From NCBI GenBank assembly GCA_963743275.1, contig CAVUPB010000006.1:124001-188000 (forward strand): 64,000 bases of DNA. The letters run 5' to 3'. Position numbers and translations under genes: made by a program. Position 1 is the first letter of the stretch, and each line of letters opens with the position of its first letter. Source of the DNA: JALYLC01 sp963743275 (GTDB lineage Bacteria; Actinomycetota; Thermoleophilia; Gaiellales; JALYLC01). The notes beneath the pieces are model-generated. The model searched no databases. It was given only the letters and a program-made list of their open reading frames with translations, and was not told where the DNA came from. Below are positions 7,846 to 16,299 of the stretch, one piece after another.

Positions 7846-8120
7846 GCGCTCGCGCCTGATTCCCCCCCGAGGATCCCAGGCATGGCGTGCCCGCGGCGAA
7901 GGAGGCGAGCCGGCGGGCGCAACGGACGGTATGCGGCCCATCAGGGAGGTGGGTCACGGAGCGGTGAAGGAGTGGAGTGCGCGTGGTGCGGTTAGCCGCC
8001 CCCGCGCGGTACGGCCGGCCCGCACTCGGCACACCGGGACGCCGGAGCAGCCGGGACGCGCACGGCTGCGAACGTGGCAGTGCGAGAACCCGTTCGGTAT
8101 CCACGTTTCCAGGAGTCGTC
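7846..8120. other. non-coding stretch between PLD-like gene and small ORF
   Basis: No convincing frame. It is purine-rich in the middle (GGGAGGTGGGTCACGGAGCGGTGAAGG lies around 7944-7970 in broken runs) and ends with the ribosome site AGGAG (8111-8115) of the next small ORF. I looked for tRNA, SRP, 6S and common riboswitch cores and recognised none. Confidence 0.5.
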
Positions 8121-8307
8121 ATGCGCACCACCCCTCAGCCCGGCTTCGCGTTCGCGGTCCCGACGCGGCCTCGGCAAGCGCGAGCTCGCCCGGTTCCTCG
8201 CGCGCGAGGCCGAGCTGCGGCGCGCGTACCGCAAGCGGCAGTACGAGGGCGCCGGATCGCCCGGCCGGGTCGCCGCGCCGTGGCGCGCGCGCCTGCGCCT
8301 CGCCTGA
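8121..8307 (+). pseudogene. small basic protein, probably one +1 frameshift
   Basis: ATG 8121 follows AGGAG at proper spacing and reads MRTTPQPGFAFAV; good coding sense then continues one frame later as RRGLGKRELARFLAREAELR and RKRQYEGAGS to TGA 8305-8307. Dropping one C near 8165 joins the two halves into a ~61-residue Arg-rich protein. Alternatively the second frame is used alone from GTG 8074. Function unknown. Convergent with the glycosyltransferase gene only six bases away. Confidence 0.35.
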
Positions 8308-8313
8308 GCCGCG

Positions 8314-10386
8314 CTAGGCCGCGGCGGCTTCCGGCAACGCGGCGATGCGCGGCGACTCGACGGCGACCGGGGCGGGGAGCGCGACCTGCTTCTGGCCGCG
8401 CAGGCGGTCGCGCTGGGAGACGACGTAGCAGTACTCGACGATGCGGCGCTCGCTCTCGTCGTCGCACGCCACGATGCGGGCCCCGACGGCGTAGCCCTCG
8501 TCCTGCCGGCGGCAGGACTGCACGAGCAATCCGAGCTCGAGCGCGTGCATGCTGCCCGCAAGGCCCGGCACGTGCACGACGGCGGTGACCGCCGTGCCCG
8601 GCGCGAGCGCGGCCGACAGCTCGAGACCGACTCCGGACGGGCTGAGGTCGCGCGTCCACCCCGTCACGGACGAGCCGTGCGGATTGGCCAGAACCGCGAT
8701 CGTGTCGATCGGCATGCGGTACTCGATGCGCCGCTGGCGGTGTCGCGCGACCAGCGCCAGCGTTCGCACCACGCGGCGCAATTCGATGAGCCCGAGCACG
8801 GGGACGATCCAGAACGCAATTCCGGGGAGGTTCCGCACGAGCGGCACCCCTGCTTCGTCGAGGATCCGGACGACGAGCCCGGCCCCCAGCACGACTGCGG
8901 TGGCGACGACCCACGGGAGCTGCCGAAGAGCCTCGATCCCGCCGCTGTCCACGCCCTCCTTGGGCGTCACGCGGAAGACCGCTCGCCCCGGCCTCACGAC
9001 GCAGCGCAGGGCTCGGGTGAAGATCTCGGCGGTGCAGAGCTCGAAGTGGGTCGTGTCGGCGATGCGCTGGTAGCCGCGACACAGCGCAGATCCCGCCACG
9101 ATCGTCAGCAGCGTCGCAGGGGCCCACAGCAGTCCGAGCGTGAGCGGGGTCGCCGTGAGCGGCAGCTGGCCCGTCCAGACGACCGATGCGAGGGTCAGGA
9201 GCATGAGCAGCCGGACGGGTCCCGCGAGGTAGGCCGTCAGGCTCGCGAAGTAGCTGAGGCGCTGGATCGCGGTCAGCTCCCGCGCGCGCAGCGGCGACTC
9301 GGGCGTCGTGAAGACGGCGAGATTCCCGCGTGCCCAGCGGTCGCGCTGCAGCAGGTAGGCCGCCAGGTCGTGCGGCGCCAGGCCCTGGATCACGACCTCG
9401 TCGTGATACCTGGATCTCCAGCCCGCACGGTGGAGCTTGATCGTGGTGTGGAAGTCCTCGGCGATCGTCTCGGTTGCCACACCGCCGACGCCGAGCAGCG
9501 CCGAGCGCCGGATCAGGGCTCCCGATCCGCACCAGAACGCGGCGTTGTGGCGATCCTTGCCGGGACAGATGACCGAGTAGAACACCGACTGCTCGTGACG
9601 GCCCACTTCGTAGTGCTGGATCGAGTCGTGGTTGTAGAACTCGTGGGGCGTCTGCACGAGCCCAACGCCGCCGTCGTCGAAGTACCCGACGAGCGCATCG
9701 AGCGCATCCGGCAGCGGAACGTGGTCCGCATCGAGCATGAACACGAGCTCGCCGCCGGTGCGCGGCAGCGCGTGGTTGATGTTGCCGGCCTTGGCGTGCA
9801 GGTTGGCCGGCCGCGTGAGGTACTCGGCCCCCCACTGCGCGGCGAGCACGGCGATCTCGGGCCGGCGGCCATCGTCGAGGAGGTACGTCGTGTGCGGATA
9901 TGAGAGCGCTGCGCACCCGGCGAGCGTCGCTCGGAGCACGGCTGCGGGCTCGTCGTAGGTGCAGACGTAGACGTCGACCTCGTGTCCCGGCGTGGCAGGC
10001 CGTCGTGCGACGGCGGGCAGCCGCCACGAGAACCAGGTCAGGATCACGAGCCCCCAGAGGCCGTAGACCTCGGCGATCAGCAACATGGCCCAGAGCCATG
10101 CATTGGCGCCCTGGTAGCTCCAGCCCACGCGCCATACGAGATAGCAGCCGCTCCACGCGATGGCCGTGAGCGCGCTCGCACGCAGGAGCAGCGGATGCCG
10201 CTCCCACCACTCTCCCCAGCTCGTCTGGGCACGGCCGGCGACGACGCGCGAGCTGTCCCGGAACGGCTGCGTGGGCATCCCGAAGGCGACGTGCTCGAAT
10301 GCCGCTGAGAGCCGGTGCGGGGGCATACCTCCAGGATCGGCGCGCCGGGGCCCGGCCTTGAGCCGCGCTGCCCGCGGCAACGACAC
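8314..10386 (-). CDS. cellulose synthase-like glycosyltransferase with PilZ domain
   Basis: 690 residues. Two N-terminal membrane helices (about 65-120) lead to a GT2 catalytic domain with DAD (219-221) for UDP/metal, AED (309-311) as base region and QRDRW (347-351), the processive-synthase signature. A membrane block follows (~360-550) and then a PilZ domain (~565-685) with QRRIEYR and DLSPSGVGLEL, the c-di-GMP-binding RxxxR / DxSxxG pair. This is BcsA architecture: polymer synthesis and export at the membrane, switched on by c-di-GMP. No bcsB or bcsZ partner is adjacent, so the polymer may not be cellulose. Start uncertain: GTG 10386, ATG 10326 or ATG 10278. Confidence 0.88.
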   Translation of the reverse strand: MSLPRAARLKAGPRRADPGGMPPHRLSAAFEHVAFGMPTQPFRDSSRVVAGRAQTSWGEWWERHPLLLRASALTAIAWSGCYLVWRVGWSYQGANAWLWAMLLIAEVYGLWGLVILTWFSWRLPAVARRPATPGHEVDVYVCTYDEPAAVLRATLAGCAALSYPHTTYLLDDGRRPEIAVLAAQWGAEYLTRPANLHAKAGNINHALPRTGGELVFMLDADHVPLPDALDALVGYFDDGGVGLVQTPHEFYNHDSIQHYEVGRHEQSVFYSVICPGKDRHNAAFWCGSGALIRRSALLGVGGVATETIAEDFHTTIKLHRAGWRSRYHDEVVIQGLAPHDLAAYLLQRDRWARGNLAVFTTPESPLRARELTAIQRLSYFASLTAYLAGPVRLLMLLTLASVVWTGQLPLTATPLTLGLLWAPATLLTIVAGSALCRGYQRIADTTHFELCTAEIFTRALRCVVRPGRAVFRVTPKEGVDSGGIEALRQLPWVVATAVVLGAGLVVRILDEAGVPLVRNLPGIAFWIVPVLGLIELRRVVRTLALVARHRQRRIEYRMPIDTIAVLANPHGSSVTGWTRDLSPSGVGLELSAALAPGTAVTAVVHVPGLAGSMHALELGLLVQSCRRQDEGYAVGARIVACDDESERRIVEYCYVVSQRDRLRGQKQVALPAPVAVESPRIAALPEAAAA

Positions 10387-10411
10387 TCACGGAATTCTTA
10401 GAAAGCGTCTC

Positions 10412-10417
10412 TAGGCT
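10412..10417 (+). promoter_or_regulatory. -10 hexamer TAGGCT, leaderless start
   Basis: Lies 7 bases before GTG 10425, which would be at or beside the transcription start. No ribosome site is present. Drives the flavinylation operon. Confidence 0.5.
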
Positions 10418-10424
10418 GGGACGC

Positions 10425-11786
10425 GTGCGAGACACGCCGCTACGCGCGCGCCGCCAAACGGCGCTTCGCCGACAGGCCACGGCTGGGCTGCTCGCGCTCT
10501 TCGTCGCCGGCAATGCGGTGGCGCTGGTCTGGCTGTGGGTGCACGGCGGGAACCTGCACCCGCACACGACCGGCGACCTGCTCACGGGCATCGGCCGCCT
10601 CACCGGCCTGCTGGGCGCCTACCTCGCGCTGATCCAGGTCGTCCTGCTCGCGCGGCTGCCCGCGCTCGAGCGCATCGTCGGCTTCGACCGGCTCACGGTC
10701 TGGCACCGCTGGAACGGCCACGCGTGCATCGACCTGATCGTCGCGCACGTGGTGTTCACGGTCTGGGGCTACTCGCTGATCGACAAGATCCCGCTCGGCA
10801 AGGAGATCTCGACGCTGCTCGGCGGGGGCATCTACCCGGGCATGATCACCGCCACCATCGGGACGGGGCTCCTGCTCGCGGTCGTCGCGAGCTCGGTCGT
10901 GATCGCCCGGCGGCGCCTGCGCTACGAGTGGTGGTACGCGATCCACCTCATGGCCTACGCCGGCATCGCGCTCTCGTGGTTCCACGAGATCCCGACCGGC
11001 AACGAGCTGGTCTTCCACCGCATCGCCACCGACTACTGGCGCGCGCTCTACCTCGTCACGATCGCGATCCTCGTGATCTGGCGCGTGCTCGTGCCGCTCG
11101 CGGGCGCGTTCCGCTACGGATTGCGTATCGCGGAGGTGACCGAGGAGGGCCCGGGCGTCATGTCGCTGCGCATCACCGGCCGCAACCTCGAGCGCCTGCG
11201 CGCGCACTCCGGGCAGTTCTTCCTGTGGCGCTTCCTCGCGCGCCACACGTGGGGCACCGCCCACCCGTTCTCGCTCTCGGCCGCCCCCGACGGCAAGTCG
11301 CTGCGGATCACGGTCAAGGGACTCGGCGACCACACGACCCGGATCGACCACCTCAAACCCGGGACGCGCGTACTCGCCGAAGGGCCGTTCGGCGTGTTCA
11401 CGGACGACCGGCGACGCAGCAGGAAGGCCGTGCTGATCGCCGGCGGCATCGGGATCACGCCGATCCGCGCGCTCGTCGAGACGATGGAGGGCGACGTGAT
11501 CGTGCTCTACCGCGTCGTGAGCGAGGCCGACGTCATCTTCCGCTCCGAGCTGGACGCGCTCGCGGCCGCCGGCGGCTTCACGGTGCACTATGTCGTCGGC
11601 GACCACAACGGCGACGGCCGCGATCTCCTGGCTCCCGCCCACCTGCTCGAGCTCGTGCCCGACATCACCGAGCGCGACGTCTTCCTGTGCGGGCCGCCGG
11701 CGATGGCAGCGTTCATCCGCAAGAACGTCCGCGAGGCGCGCGTGCCGCGCCGCCAGGTCCACGCCGAACGCTTCGCCCTGATCTGA
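10425..11786 (+). CDS. ferric reductase-like membrane flavoprotein
   Basis: 453 residues. Six hydrophobic helices occupy ~20-225 with spaced His residues (LTVWHRWNGHACIDLIVAHV; YAIHLMAYAGIALSWFHEI) that would hold two haem b groups. Then a ferredoxin-reductase unit: FAD motif HPFSLSAAP near 283, GLGDHTT, NAD(P) loop GGIGITPIRAL near 344 and C-terminal CGPPAMAAF. It would move electrons from cytosolic NAD(P)H across the membrane. The next two genes encode an exported FMN carrier and the enzyme that loads it, so the likely acceptor is that flavoprotein. Confidence 0.88.
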   Translation: MRDTPLRARRQTALRRQATAGLLALFVAGNAVALVWLWVHGGNLHPHTTGDLLTGIGRLTGLLGAYLALIQVVLLARLPALERIVGFDRLTVWHRWNGHACIDLIVAHVVFTVWGYSLIDKIPLGKEISTLLGGGIYPGMITATIGTGLLLAVVASSVVIARRRLRYEWWYAIHLMAYAGIALSWFHEIPTGNELVFHRIATDYWRALYLVTIAILVIWRVLVPLAGAFRYGLRIAEVTEEGPGVMSLRITGRNLERLRAHSGQFFLWRFLARHTWGTAHPFSLSAAPDGKSLRITVKGLGDHTTRIDHLKPGTRVLAEGPFGVFTDDRRRSRKAVLIAGGIGITPIRALVETMEGDVIVLYRVVSEADVIFRSELDALAAAGGFTVHYVVGDHNGDGRDLLAPAHLLELVPDITERDVFLCGPPAMAAFIRKNVREARVPRRQVHAERFALI

Positions 11787-11797
11787 AGGAGAACGCC

Positions 11798-12229
11798 ATG
11801 CGCAAGAAACTGACAATCCTCCTCACGCTGCTGGCACTGGCCATGCAACCCGTTGGCGTGTGGGCCGCGACCATGGCACCGAAGGCTCCGCTCAAGAAGA
11901 TCATCGTCGCGAAGAAGACGTTCACCGGCCCCAGCGTCGACGCCGACCAGTGGGGCCCCCTGCAGGTCACGATCGTGGTCAAGAAGACGACGACGATCGC
12001 GGCGGGAAAGAAGACCGTCAAGCGCCACATCGACTCGATCAAGGTGCCGGTCTTCCCCGACCACACCGGCCGCTCCCAGTTCATCAGCGAAAACGCGATT
12101 CCGCTGCTCGTCCAGGAGGCGCTGAAGGCGCAGAGCACCCATATCTACATCATCTCGGGCGCGACCTTCACGAGCGACGCGTTCGGGGCGTCGCTGCAGG
12201 CCGCGATCACGAAGGAGAAGGCGTGGTAG
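11798..12229 (+). CDS. exported FMN-binding (FMN_bind) domain protein
   Basis: 143 residues. Signal peptide MRKKLTILLTLLALAMQPVG with cleavage near VWA-AT, a short Lys-rich body and the flavinylation site S120-G-A-T123 near the C terminus; Thr123 would carry FMN through a phosphoester bond. The conserved Asp three residues before the Ser is replaced by Tyr (YIISGAT), which is unusual. AAGGAG 11786-11791 before ATG 11798. It sits between the membrane reductase and ApbE, fitting a small extracytosolic electron carrier. Confidence 0.85.
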   Translation: MRKKLTILLTLLALAMQPVGVWAATMAPKAPLKKIIVAKKTFTGPSVDADQWGPLQVTIVVKKTTTIAAGKKTVKRHIDSIKVPVFPDHTGRSQFISENAIPLLVQEALKAQSTHIYIISGATFTSDAFGASLQAAITKEKAW

Positions 12230-12984
12230 CGATGGCGCTCCCGGGCCTGCGGCGCGTCGAGCAGATCATGGGGATGCCGATCGTCGTCGACATCCGCGAC
12301 GCGAACGCGGACGACGCCCTGCTGGACGCAGCGTTCGCCGAGTTCCGCGCGGTCGACGCGCGCTTCAGCACCTACCGCGACGACAGCGAGATCTCGCGCA
12401 TCAACCGCGGCACCCTCGCCGTCGCCGACGCGCACCCCGACGTGCGCGAGATCCTGTCGCGCTGCGACGAGCTGCGCGCCGAGACCGGCGGCTACTTCGA
12501 CGTGCGCGCCGCCTCCGCCCCGCTCATCGATCCGTCGGGCCTCGTCAAGGGCTGGGCGGTCGACCGCGTCGCGGCGCTGCTCGCCGGTGGCGGCCTGCGC
12601 GACTTCGCCGTCAATGCCGGCGGCGACGTGATCGCGCGCGGGCGCGGCCTGCCCGACGACTGCTGGCGCGTCGGGATCCAGCACCCGACGATCGCCGACA
12701 AGGTCGCCAAGGTGGTCGTCGCCCGCGACCTCGCGATCGCCACCTCGGGCGCGTACGCGCGCGGCGACCACGTCGTCGACCCGTACACGCGCGAGCCGTC
12801 GCGCGGCGTGCTGTCGGTCACGATCACGGGACCGGTGCTCGCAACCGCCGACGCCTACGCGACGGCGGCCTTCGCGATGGGGTCCCGCGGGCCGGGCTGG
12901 ACGGCGCGCCTGCGCGGCTACGAGGCGCTGACGATCCTGGCCGACGGCCGCGTGCTCTCGACGCCCGGCTTTCCGGCGGAATAG
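12223..12984 (+). CDS. apbE: FAD:protein FMN transferase (ApbE)
   Basis: 253 residues. Transfers FMN from FAD onto Ser/Thr of target proteins outside the cytosol. Family marks are present: MGMPIVVDI, RFSTYRDDSEISRIN, GLVKGWAVDR, NAGGDVIARG, and the Mg2+-binding ATSGAY and ADAYATAAF blocks. No lipoprotein signal is seen, unlike many ApbE proteins, so its location is unclear. GTG 12223 overlaps the previous stop and has GAAGGAG at 12210-12216; ATG 12232 is the alternative. Its substrate is almost certainly the preceding FMN_bind protein. Confidence 0.9.
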   Translation: MVAMALPGLRRVEQIMGMPIVVDIRDANADDALLDAAFAEFRAVDARFSTYRDDSEISRINRGTLAVADAHPDVREILSRCDELRAETGGYFDVRAASAPLIDPSGLVKGWAVDRVAALLAGGGLRDFAVNAGGDVIARGRGLPDDCWRVGIQHPTIADKVAKVVVARDLAIATSGAYARGDHVVDPYTREPSRGVLSVTITGPVLATADAYATAAFAMGSRGPGWTARLRGYEALTILADGRVLSTPGFPAE

Positions 12985-12992
12985 GCGTCGCG

Positions 12993-13493
12993 TTACGGCG
13001 CGGCGTCGAGCTGCGCGAGCGCCGCGTTCGTGTAGGCCGGGTCGTCCGTCACCTCGCGCGCGATCGCGAGCCACCCGGGCAGCTCGAAGGGCGCGTCCTC
13101 GCTCGGCAGCTCGACCTCGGCGAGCACGAGGCCCGCGAGCGGGCCGGCGAAGACGTCGATCTCGCACACGAGGCCGCCCGCGAGCGGCACCTTGAAGCGG
13201 CGCTTGCGGATCGTGCGCCGCTCGGGATCGCGGCGTTCCACGAGGAGGCGGTACTCGTCGGCCTCGAGCAGGCGCTCGAACTCCTCGCGCGTGCGCGACG
13301 ACACGCGCCGCTTGCGCGTCTCCACGCGCTCCTCGCTCCCGTCGGGCCGCACGCTGCGCCGCACCCGCAGGCTCTCCCCGAGCTCGGCCGTGAGGTAGGT
13401 CTGCTCGATCTCGAACTCGTCCACCGCCGCCGCCGCGAGGGCCGCGGCGTCCAGATCGCCGACCAGGAACTTGCGCTCGATCTCGAGAGCCAT
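12993..13493 (-). CDS. CYTH-domain (triphosphate tunnel) enzyme
   Basis: 166 residues with the N-terminal ExExK motif EIERK (4-8) and later charged strands LRVRRS, RVETRKRR, FKVPL, CEIDVF and LAEVELP that line the tunnel. Members hydrolyse inorganic triphosphate or thiamine triphosphate, or act as class IV adenylate cyclases; short stand-alone bacterial forms are usually tripolyphosphatases. Convergent with apbE. The PPK2 gene six kilobases on is the only other polyphosphate gene in the window. Confidence 0.85.
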   Translation of the reverse strand: MALEIERKFLVGDLDAAALAAAAVDEFEIEQTYLTAELGESLRVRRSVRPDGSEERVETRKRRVSSRTREEFERLLEADEYRLLVERRDPERRTIRKRRFKVPLAGGLVCEIDVFAGPLAGLVLAEVELPSEDAPFELPGWLAIAREVTDDPAYTNAALAQLDAAP

Positions 13494-13555
13494 CGCAGAT
13501 CACCTTAGAGCGGAGTCGGAACGAGCGCGGCGCGGAGCGGCTGATCCCCAACCGT

Positions 13556-13593
13556 GCGCGCGCAGTTGGGGTCTGACCCCAACTTTGCGCGCG
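13556..13593. repeat. palindromic repeat (GGGTC-N-GACCC family), copy 2
   Basis: Core GTTGGGGTC (13565-13573), T, GACCCCAAC (13575-13583); outer CG-rich arms (13556-13564 with 13586-13593) extend the stem. A lone half-copy (GATCCCCAACC) lies just before it at 13543-13553. It sits behind the secreted phosphoesterase gene. Confidence 0.8.
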
Positions 13594-13607
13594 GCCACCC
13601 GGCGTGC

Positions 13608-14708
13608 TCAGCCGGCGTTCGCCGGGACGATCATCGAGCGGAACGTGAACAGCGTCGGCGCGCTCGGATCGACGACCGCCGAGACCCAGTGCACGTTGCC
13701 CGAGCCCCACGTCTCGACGCGGGTGAAGTTGCCGAGCACCGTGCCGTCGTCGGCCAGCAGCGGCTGGTCGACCTTGAAGTAGTGGCTGTCGCCGTGGATC
13801 AGCGCGACCTGGCCCTTGAACGCGATCGTGGCCTTGCGCAGGGCCGCGACGATGTCGGTGTAGCCGTCGTAGTCGGTGGCCTTCGCGAGGTGCTGCTCGT
13901 TGTTGAAGTTCGGGTCGGCCTGCCAGATGATCATCACGCCGAGCGCACCGGAGCTCTTCGCGTAGGCGAACGTGTCGGCGAGCCACTGCAGGTCGGCGGC
14001 GAGGCGCGCGGCGTGTTCGGCGTCCTGGCGGGCGATCTCGGCGGCCGAGCGCGTGTACGGCGCCGCTCCGACGTCCTCGGCGTTGTCGAGGTGCGCGAAG
14101 TTGTCGTTCGAGCCCTGCACGTTGAGCGTCGCGTACACGACCGGGCCCTTGCGCCAGCGCGCGTTCTCGGAGTAGTCCGCGTACGGCCCCGGCGTATCGG
14201 ACTGGCGTGCGAGCGCGATCGTCCGCTTGCCGAGGCTGCGCGGCGTCGAGAAGTAGAGCGAGCGCTCGTGGGCGAGGCGCTCCTCGGGGTCGAACCCGCC
14301 CGTCCCCGGTCCGTAGCGGCCCCAGCAGTCCGTCCAGTCGTTGTCGCCTGGCGTGAAGATCAGCGGCGAGGTCAGCGAGTTGAAGTTTGCGAGCGCGGTC
14401 GTGTAGAGGGCGTCGGTGCAGGCGCCGTCACCGCCCGCCTTGAGGTCGCCGTCGAAGACCGAGAAGGCGAGGTGATGCGCGTTCATGTCGCTCAGGAGCG
14501 CCGGATACTTCGTCTTCGCCACGGCGCCGTAGGGCAGGTCGCCGAACAACCCGACGACGTAGTGACTCGGACCGTTTCCGCCGGCGCGACTGGCGACGGC
14601 GCTCGCCGGGCCGGTGCCGACCGCGGCCGATGCCGCGACTGCCACGCACGCGATCAGCGCGGCGAACGGCAGGGCCACTCGGCGCGACGAGATGCGGGGG
14701 CGTTTCAT
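13608..14708 (-). CDS. secreted calcineurin-like phosphoesterase
   Basis: 366 residues. Signal peptide to about residue 38 (RRVALPFAALIACVAVAASA). Metal-site motifs in order: GDLPYG, FDGDLKAG, PGDNDWTDCWG and C-terminal IHGDSHYFK, the His/Asp/Asn set that binds two metals in this superfamily. It would cleave phosphomonoesters or diesters outside the cell; the family is often seen in phosphate scavenging. Start ATG 14708. The 153-base upstream region holds several GC hairpins but no recognised riboswitch. Confidence 0.87.
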   Translation of the reverse strand: MKRPRISSRRVALPFAALIACVAVAASAAVGTGPASAVASRAGGNGPSHYVVGLFGDLPYGAVAKTKYPALLSDMNAHHLAFSVFDGDLKAGGDGACTDALYTTALANFNSLTSPLIFTPGDNDWTDCWGRYGPGTGGFDPEERLAHERSLYFSTPRSLGKRTIALARQSDTPGPYADYSENARWRKGPVVYATLNVQGSNDNFAHLDNAEDVGAAPYTRSAAEIARQDAEHAARLAADLQWLADTFAYAKSSGALGVMIIWQADPNFNNEQHLAKATDYDGYTDIVAALRKATIAFKGQVALIHGDSHYFKVDQPLLADDGTVLGNFTRVETWGSGNVHWVSAVVDPSAPTLFTFRSMIVPANAG

Positions 14709-14861
14709 TGGATCCCTCCCGGTCGTGTGGTGCCGGCCGCAGCGCGGCGCCGGCTCTCGACCCGAGCTTTCGGGGTGGCGCCCTCCCGATGGGTGGCTAT
14801 CCGGTGCGCGTCCCGTTTCGATCCCGTGAACGCGCGCGGCGAGGCGCCGCGCGGCCGCGGG

Positions 14862-15524
14862 CTACCCGCTGACCGCCCAGCTGCCGCCGCCGTCGATGCG
14901 CCCTCCGGCGAGGCCGTTGGCGAACACGACGACGCCGTGCTTGCCGTCACCGGTGGGGGAGTAGGTGCTCACGACGTCGCCGTTGACGTTGACGCCGACG
15001 AAGATGCAGAGGTTGCCGGGCGCCGCCGCGGGCGCATCGAGCGTGCCGGGGCACTGCACCGGCGGCGGATCGTTCAGCTGCACCACCGTCACCGCCGGGT
15101 CGGAGGCGAGCGGGTAGGTGAACGAGATCGAGTCGGCTCCGGCTTCGTGATTGCCGGCGCCGTTGTCTTCGGCCACGAAGCCCCAGATCCCGGTGAGCGT
15201 CTTGCCGCTCGGCAGCGTGGCCGGGAACGACTCGCCGGTGTCGCCCTTCGCGCCGGGGGCTCCCGCCGCGCCGGGCGCGCCCGGATCGCCCTTGGGCCCC
15301 GCCGGGCCGGCTGGAAGCTGCCCCGCCTTGAAGTCGGCCGAGAGCAGCGACCCGTTCTTGACCTTGGCCGCCGTCACGGAATCGGCCTTGAGCTGCGCCG
15401 TGCCGACGCTGTTCTTCTGCAGCTGGGTCGCCGCGTAGGCGCCGCCTCCGAGTGCCACGAACACGGCGATCGACGACATCGTGTTCGCGTACGTCAACCG
15501 CTTACGCAGACTGAGCATGTGCAA
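14862..15524 (-). CDS. secreted collagen-like repeat protein of Thermoleophilia type
   Basis: 220 residues. It starts with the lineage-typical signal peptide (LRKRLTYANTMSSIAVFVAL, then GGGAYAA), repeats QLQKNSVGTAQLKADSVTAA, then a collagen-like Gly-X-Y run GPAGPKGDPGAPGAAGAPG (residues ~74-96) and a C-terminal globular part with two Cys pairs. Such proteins are very abundant in Solirubrobacterales and related orders; function is unproven, probably cell-surface. ATG 15524 or 15518 are both possible. Confidence 0.85.
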   Translation of the reverse strand: MHMLSLRKRLTYANTMSSIAVFVALGGGAYAATQLQKNSVGTAQLKADSVTAAKVKNGSLLSADFKAGQLPAGPAGPKGDPGAPGAAGAPGAKGDTGESFPATLPSGKTLTGIWGFVAEDNGAGNHEAGADSISFTYPLASDPAVTVVQLNDPPPVQCPGTLDAPAAAPGNLCIFVGVNVNGDVVSTYSPTGDGKHGVVVFANGLAGGRIDGGGSWAVSG

Positions 15525-15680
15525 GATCCCCCGATCCCTCTGCTTCTACGACGTATGGGCGCGGCCGTGCAACCGGGGCGCCACGAAACGCGGTATCGGC
15601 AGGGGTACGCGGAACCCTTACCCCCTCCGGCGGACGGCCGGCGCGGCTCGCGCGAGGGAGGAGTTCGAGCTCGCTGCGTG

Positions 15681-15709
15681 TTACGATACGAAACGTATCG
15701 TTCTATTTT
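15681..15709 (+). promoter_or_regulatory. TetR-type operator inside a promoter
   Basis: ACGATACG AAA CGTATCGT (15683-15701) is a perfect 8-bp inverted repeat in an AT-rich island. It fills the spacer between TTACGA (15681-15686) and TATTTT (15704-15709), which are 17 bases apart. A TetR gene is the second gene downstream, so self-repression is the natural reading. Confidence 0.65.
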
Positions 15710-15722
15710 AGGAGCCCGCCCC

Positions 15723-16283
15723 TTGCCCGCTCTCTCCCCACCCAAGAAGATTCTCACCGTCGAGGACAACGCGATCGTGAGCGCCGACGTGCGCGCCATC
15801 CTCGAAGCCGCCGGCTACGACGTGTGCCCCGATGCCCGCGACGGCGAGCAGGCGATCGAGCACGCGCGCACCTACGACCCCGACCTCATCCTGCTCGACC
15901 TCGGCCTGCCGCGGCTCGACGGGTTCGAGGCCGCCAGCCGCATCCGCAGCGAGTCGGACGTGCCGATCCTCGCCCTCACGGGCCATGGCGATCCGGAGAC
16001 GCTGGAGCGCGCCACGGCCGCCGGGACGAGCGGCCACGTGCTCAAGCCGTTCACGGAGCACCGCCTGCTCGCGGCCGTGCGCATGCGGCTCGCCGAGCGC
16101 GACTCGGACGACTTCGGCCTGCGCTGCATGGTCGAGTCGATGATCCGGGACGGCGCCGACGAGAAGACGATCGTGCGGACGCTGCGCGCGACCACGGGAT
16201 CCCGCGCAACCGGGACGCGCGCGCCCGGCGCCGGGCGCAACCCGCTGCGGGGCCTGCAGCGCCTGCTGCGCGCCGCCGCGTAG
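15723..16283 (+). CDS. response regulator (receiver domain, short helical tail)
   Basis: 186 residues from TTG 15723; AGGAG at 15710-15714. The receiver domain covers residues ~9-125: EDN acidic pair, phospho-acceptor Asp in LILLDLGLPRLDG, Thr in LALTGHG and Lys in LKPF. The remaining 60 residues (MVESMIRDGADEKTIVRTLR, then a basic tail) are not a known DNA-binding output and could be a helical contact region. It has no histidine kinase next to it and forms a pair with tetR 17 bases downstream. Confidence 0.82.
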   Translation: MPALSPPKKILTVEDNAIVSADVRAILEAAGYDVCPDARDGEQAIEHARTYDPDLILLDLGLPRLDGFEAASRIRSESDVPILALTGHGDPETLERATAAGTSGHVLKPFTEHRLLAAVRMRLAERDSDDFGLRCMVESMIRDGADEKTIVRTLRATTGSRATGTRAPGAGRNPLRGLQRLLRAAA

Positions 16284-16299
16284 CGGCTAGAGTGGCGCG

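Noticed and set aside
10440..11816. Long minus-strand frame opposite the ferric reductase-like gene.
   Set aside because: Shadow frame typical of high-GC codon bias; the plus-strand protein has clear motifs.
14709..14861. Possible c-di-GMP riboswitch on the minus strand upstream of the phosphoesterase (GGGACGC and GATAGCC-like pieces).
   Set aside because: The conserved GACGCAAAGCC core is absent and the pieces are not in the right order or spacing; only GC hairpins remain.
15238..15310. Repetitive GC triplets that could be taken for a tandem DNA repeat or CRISPR.
   Set aside because: They encode the Gly-X-Y collagen-like run of a protein; no spacer/repeat structure.
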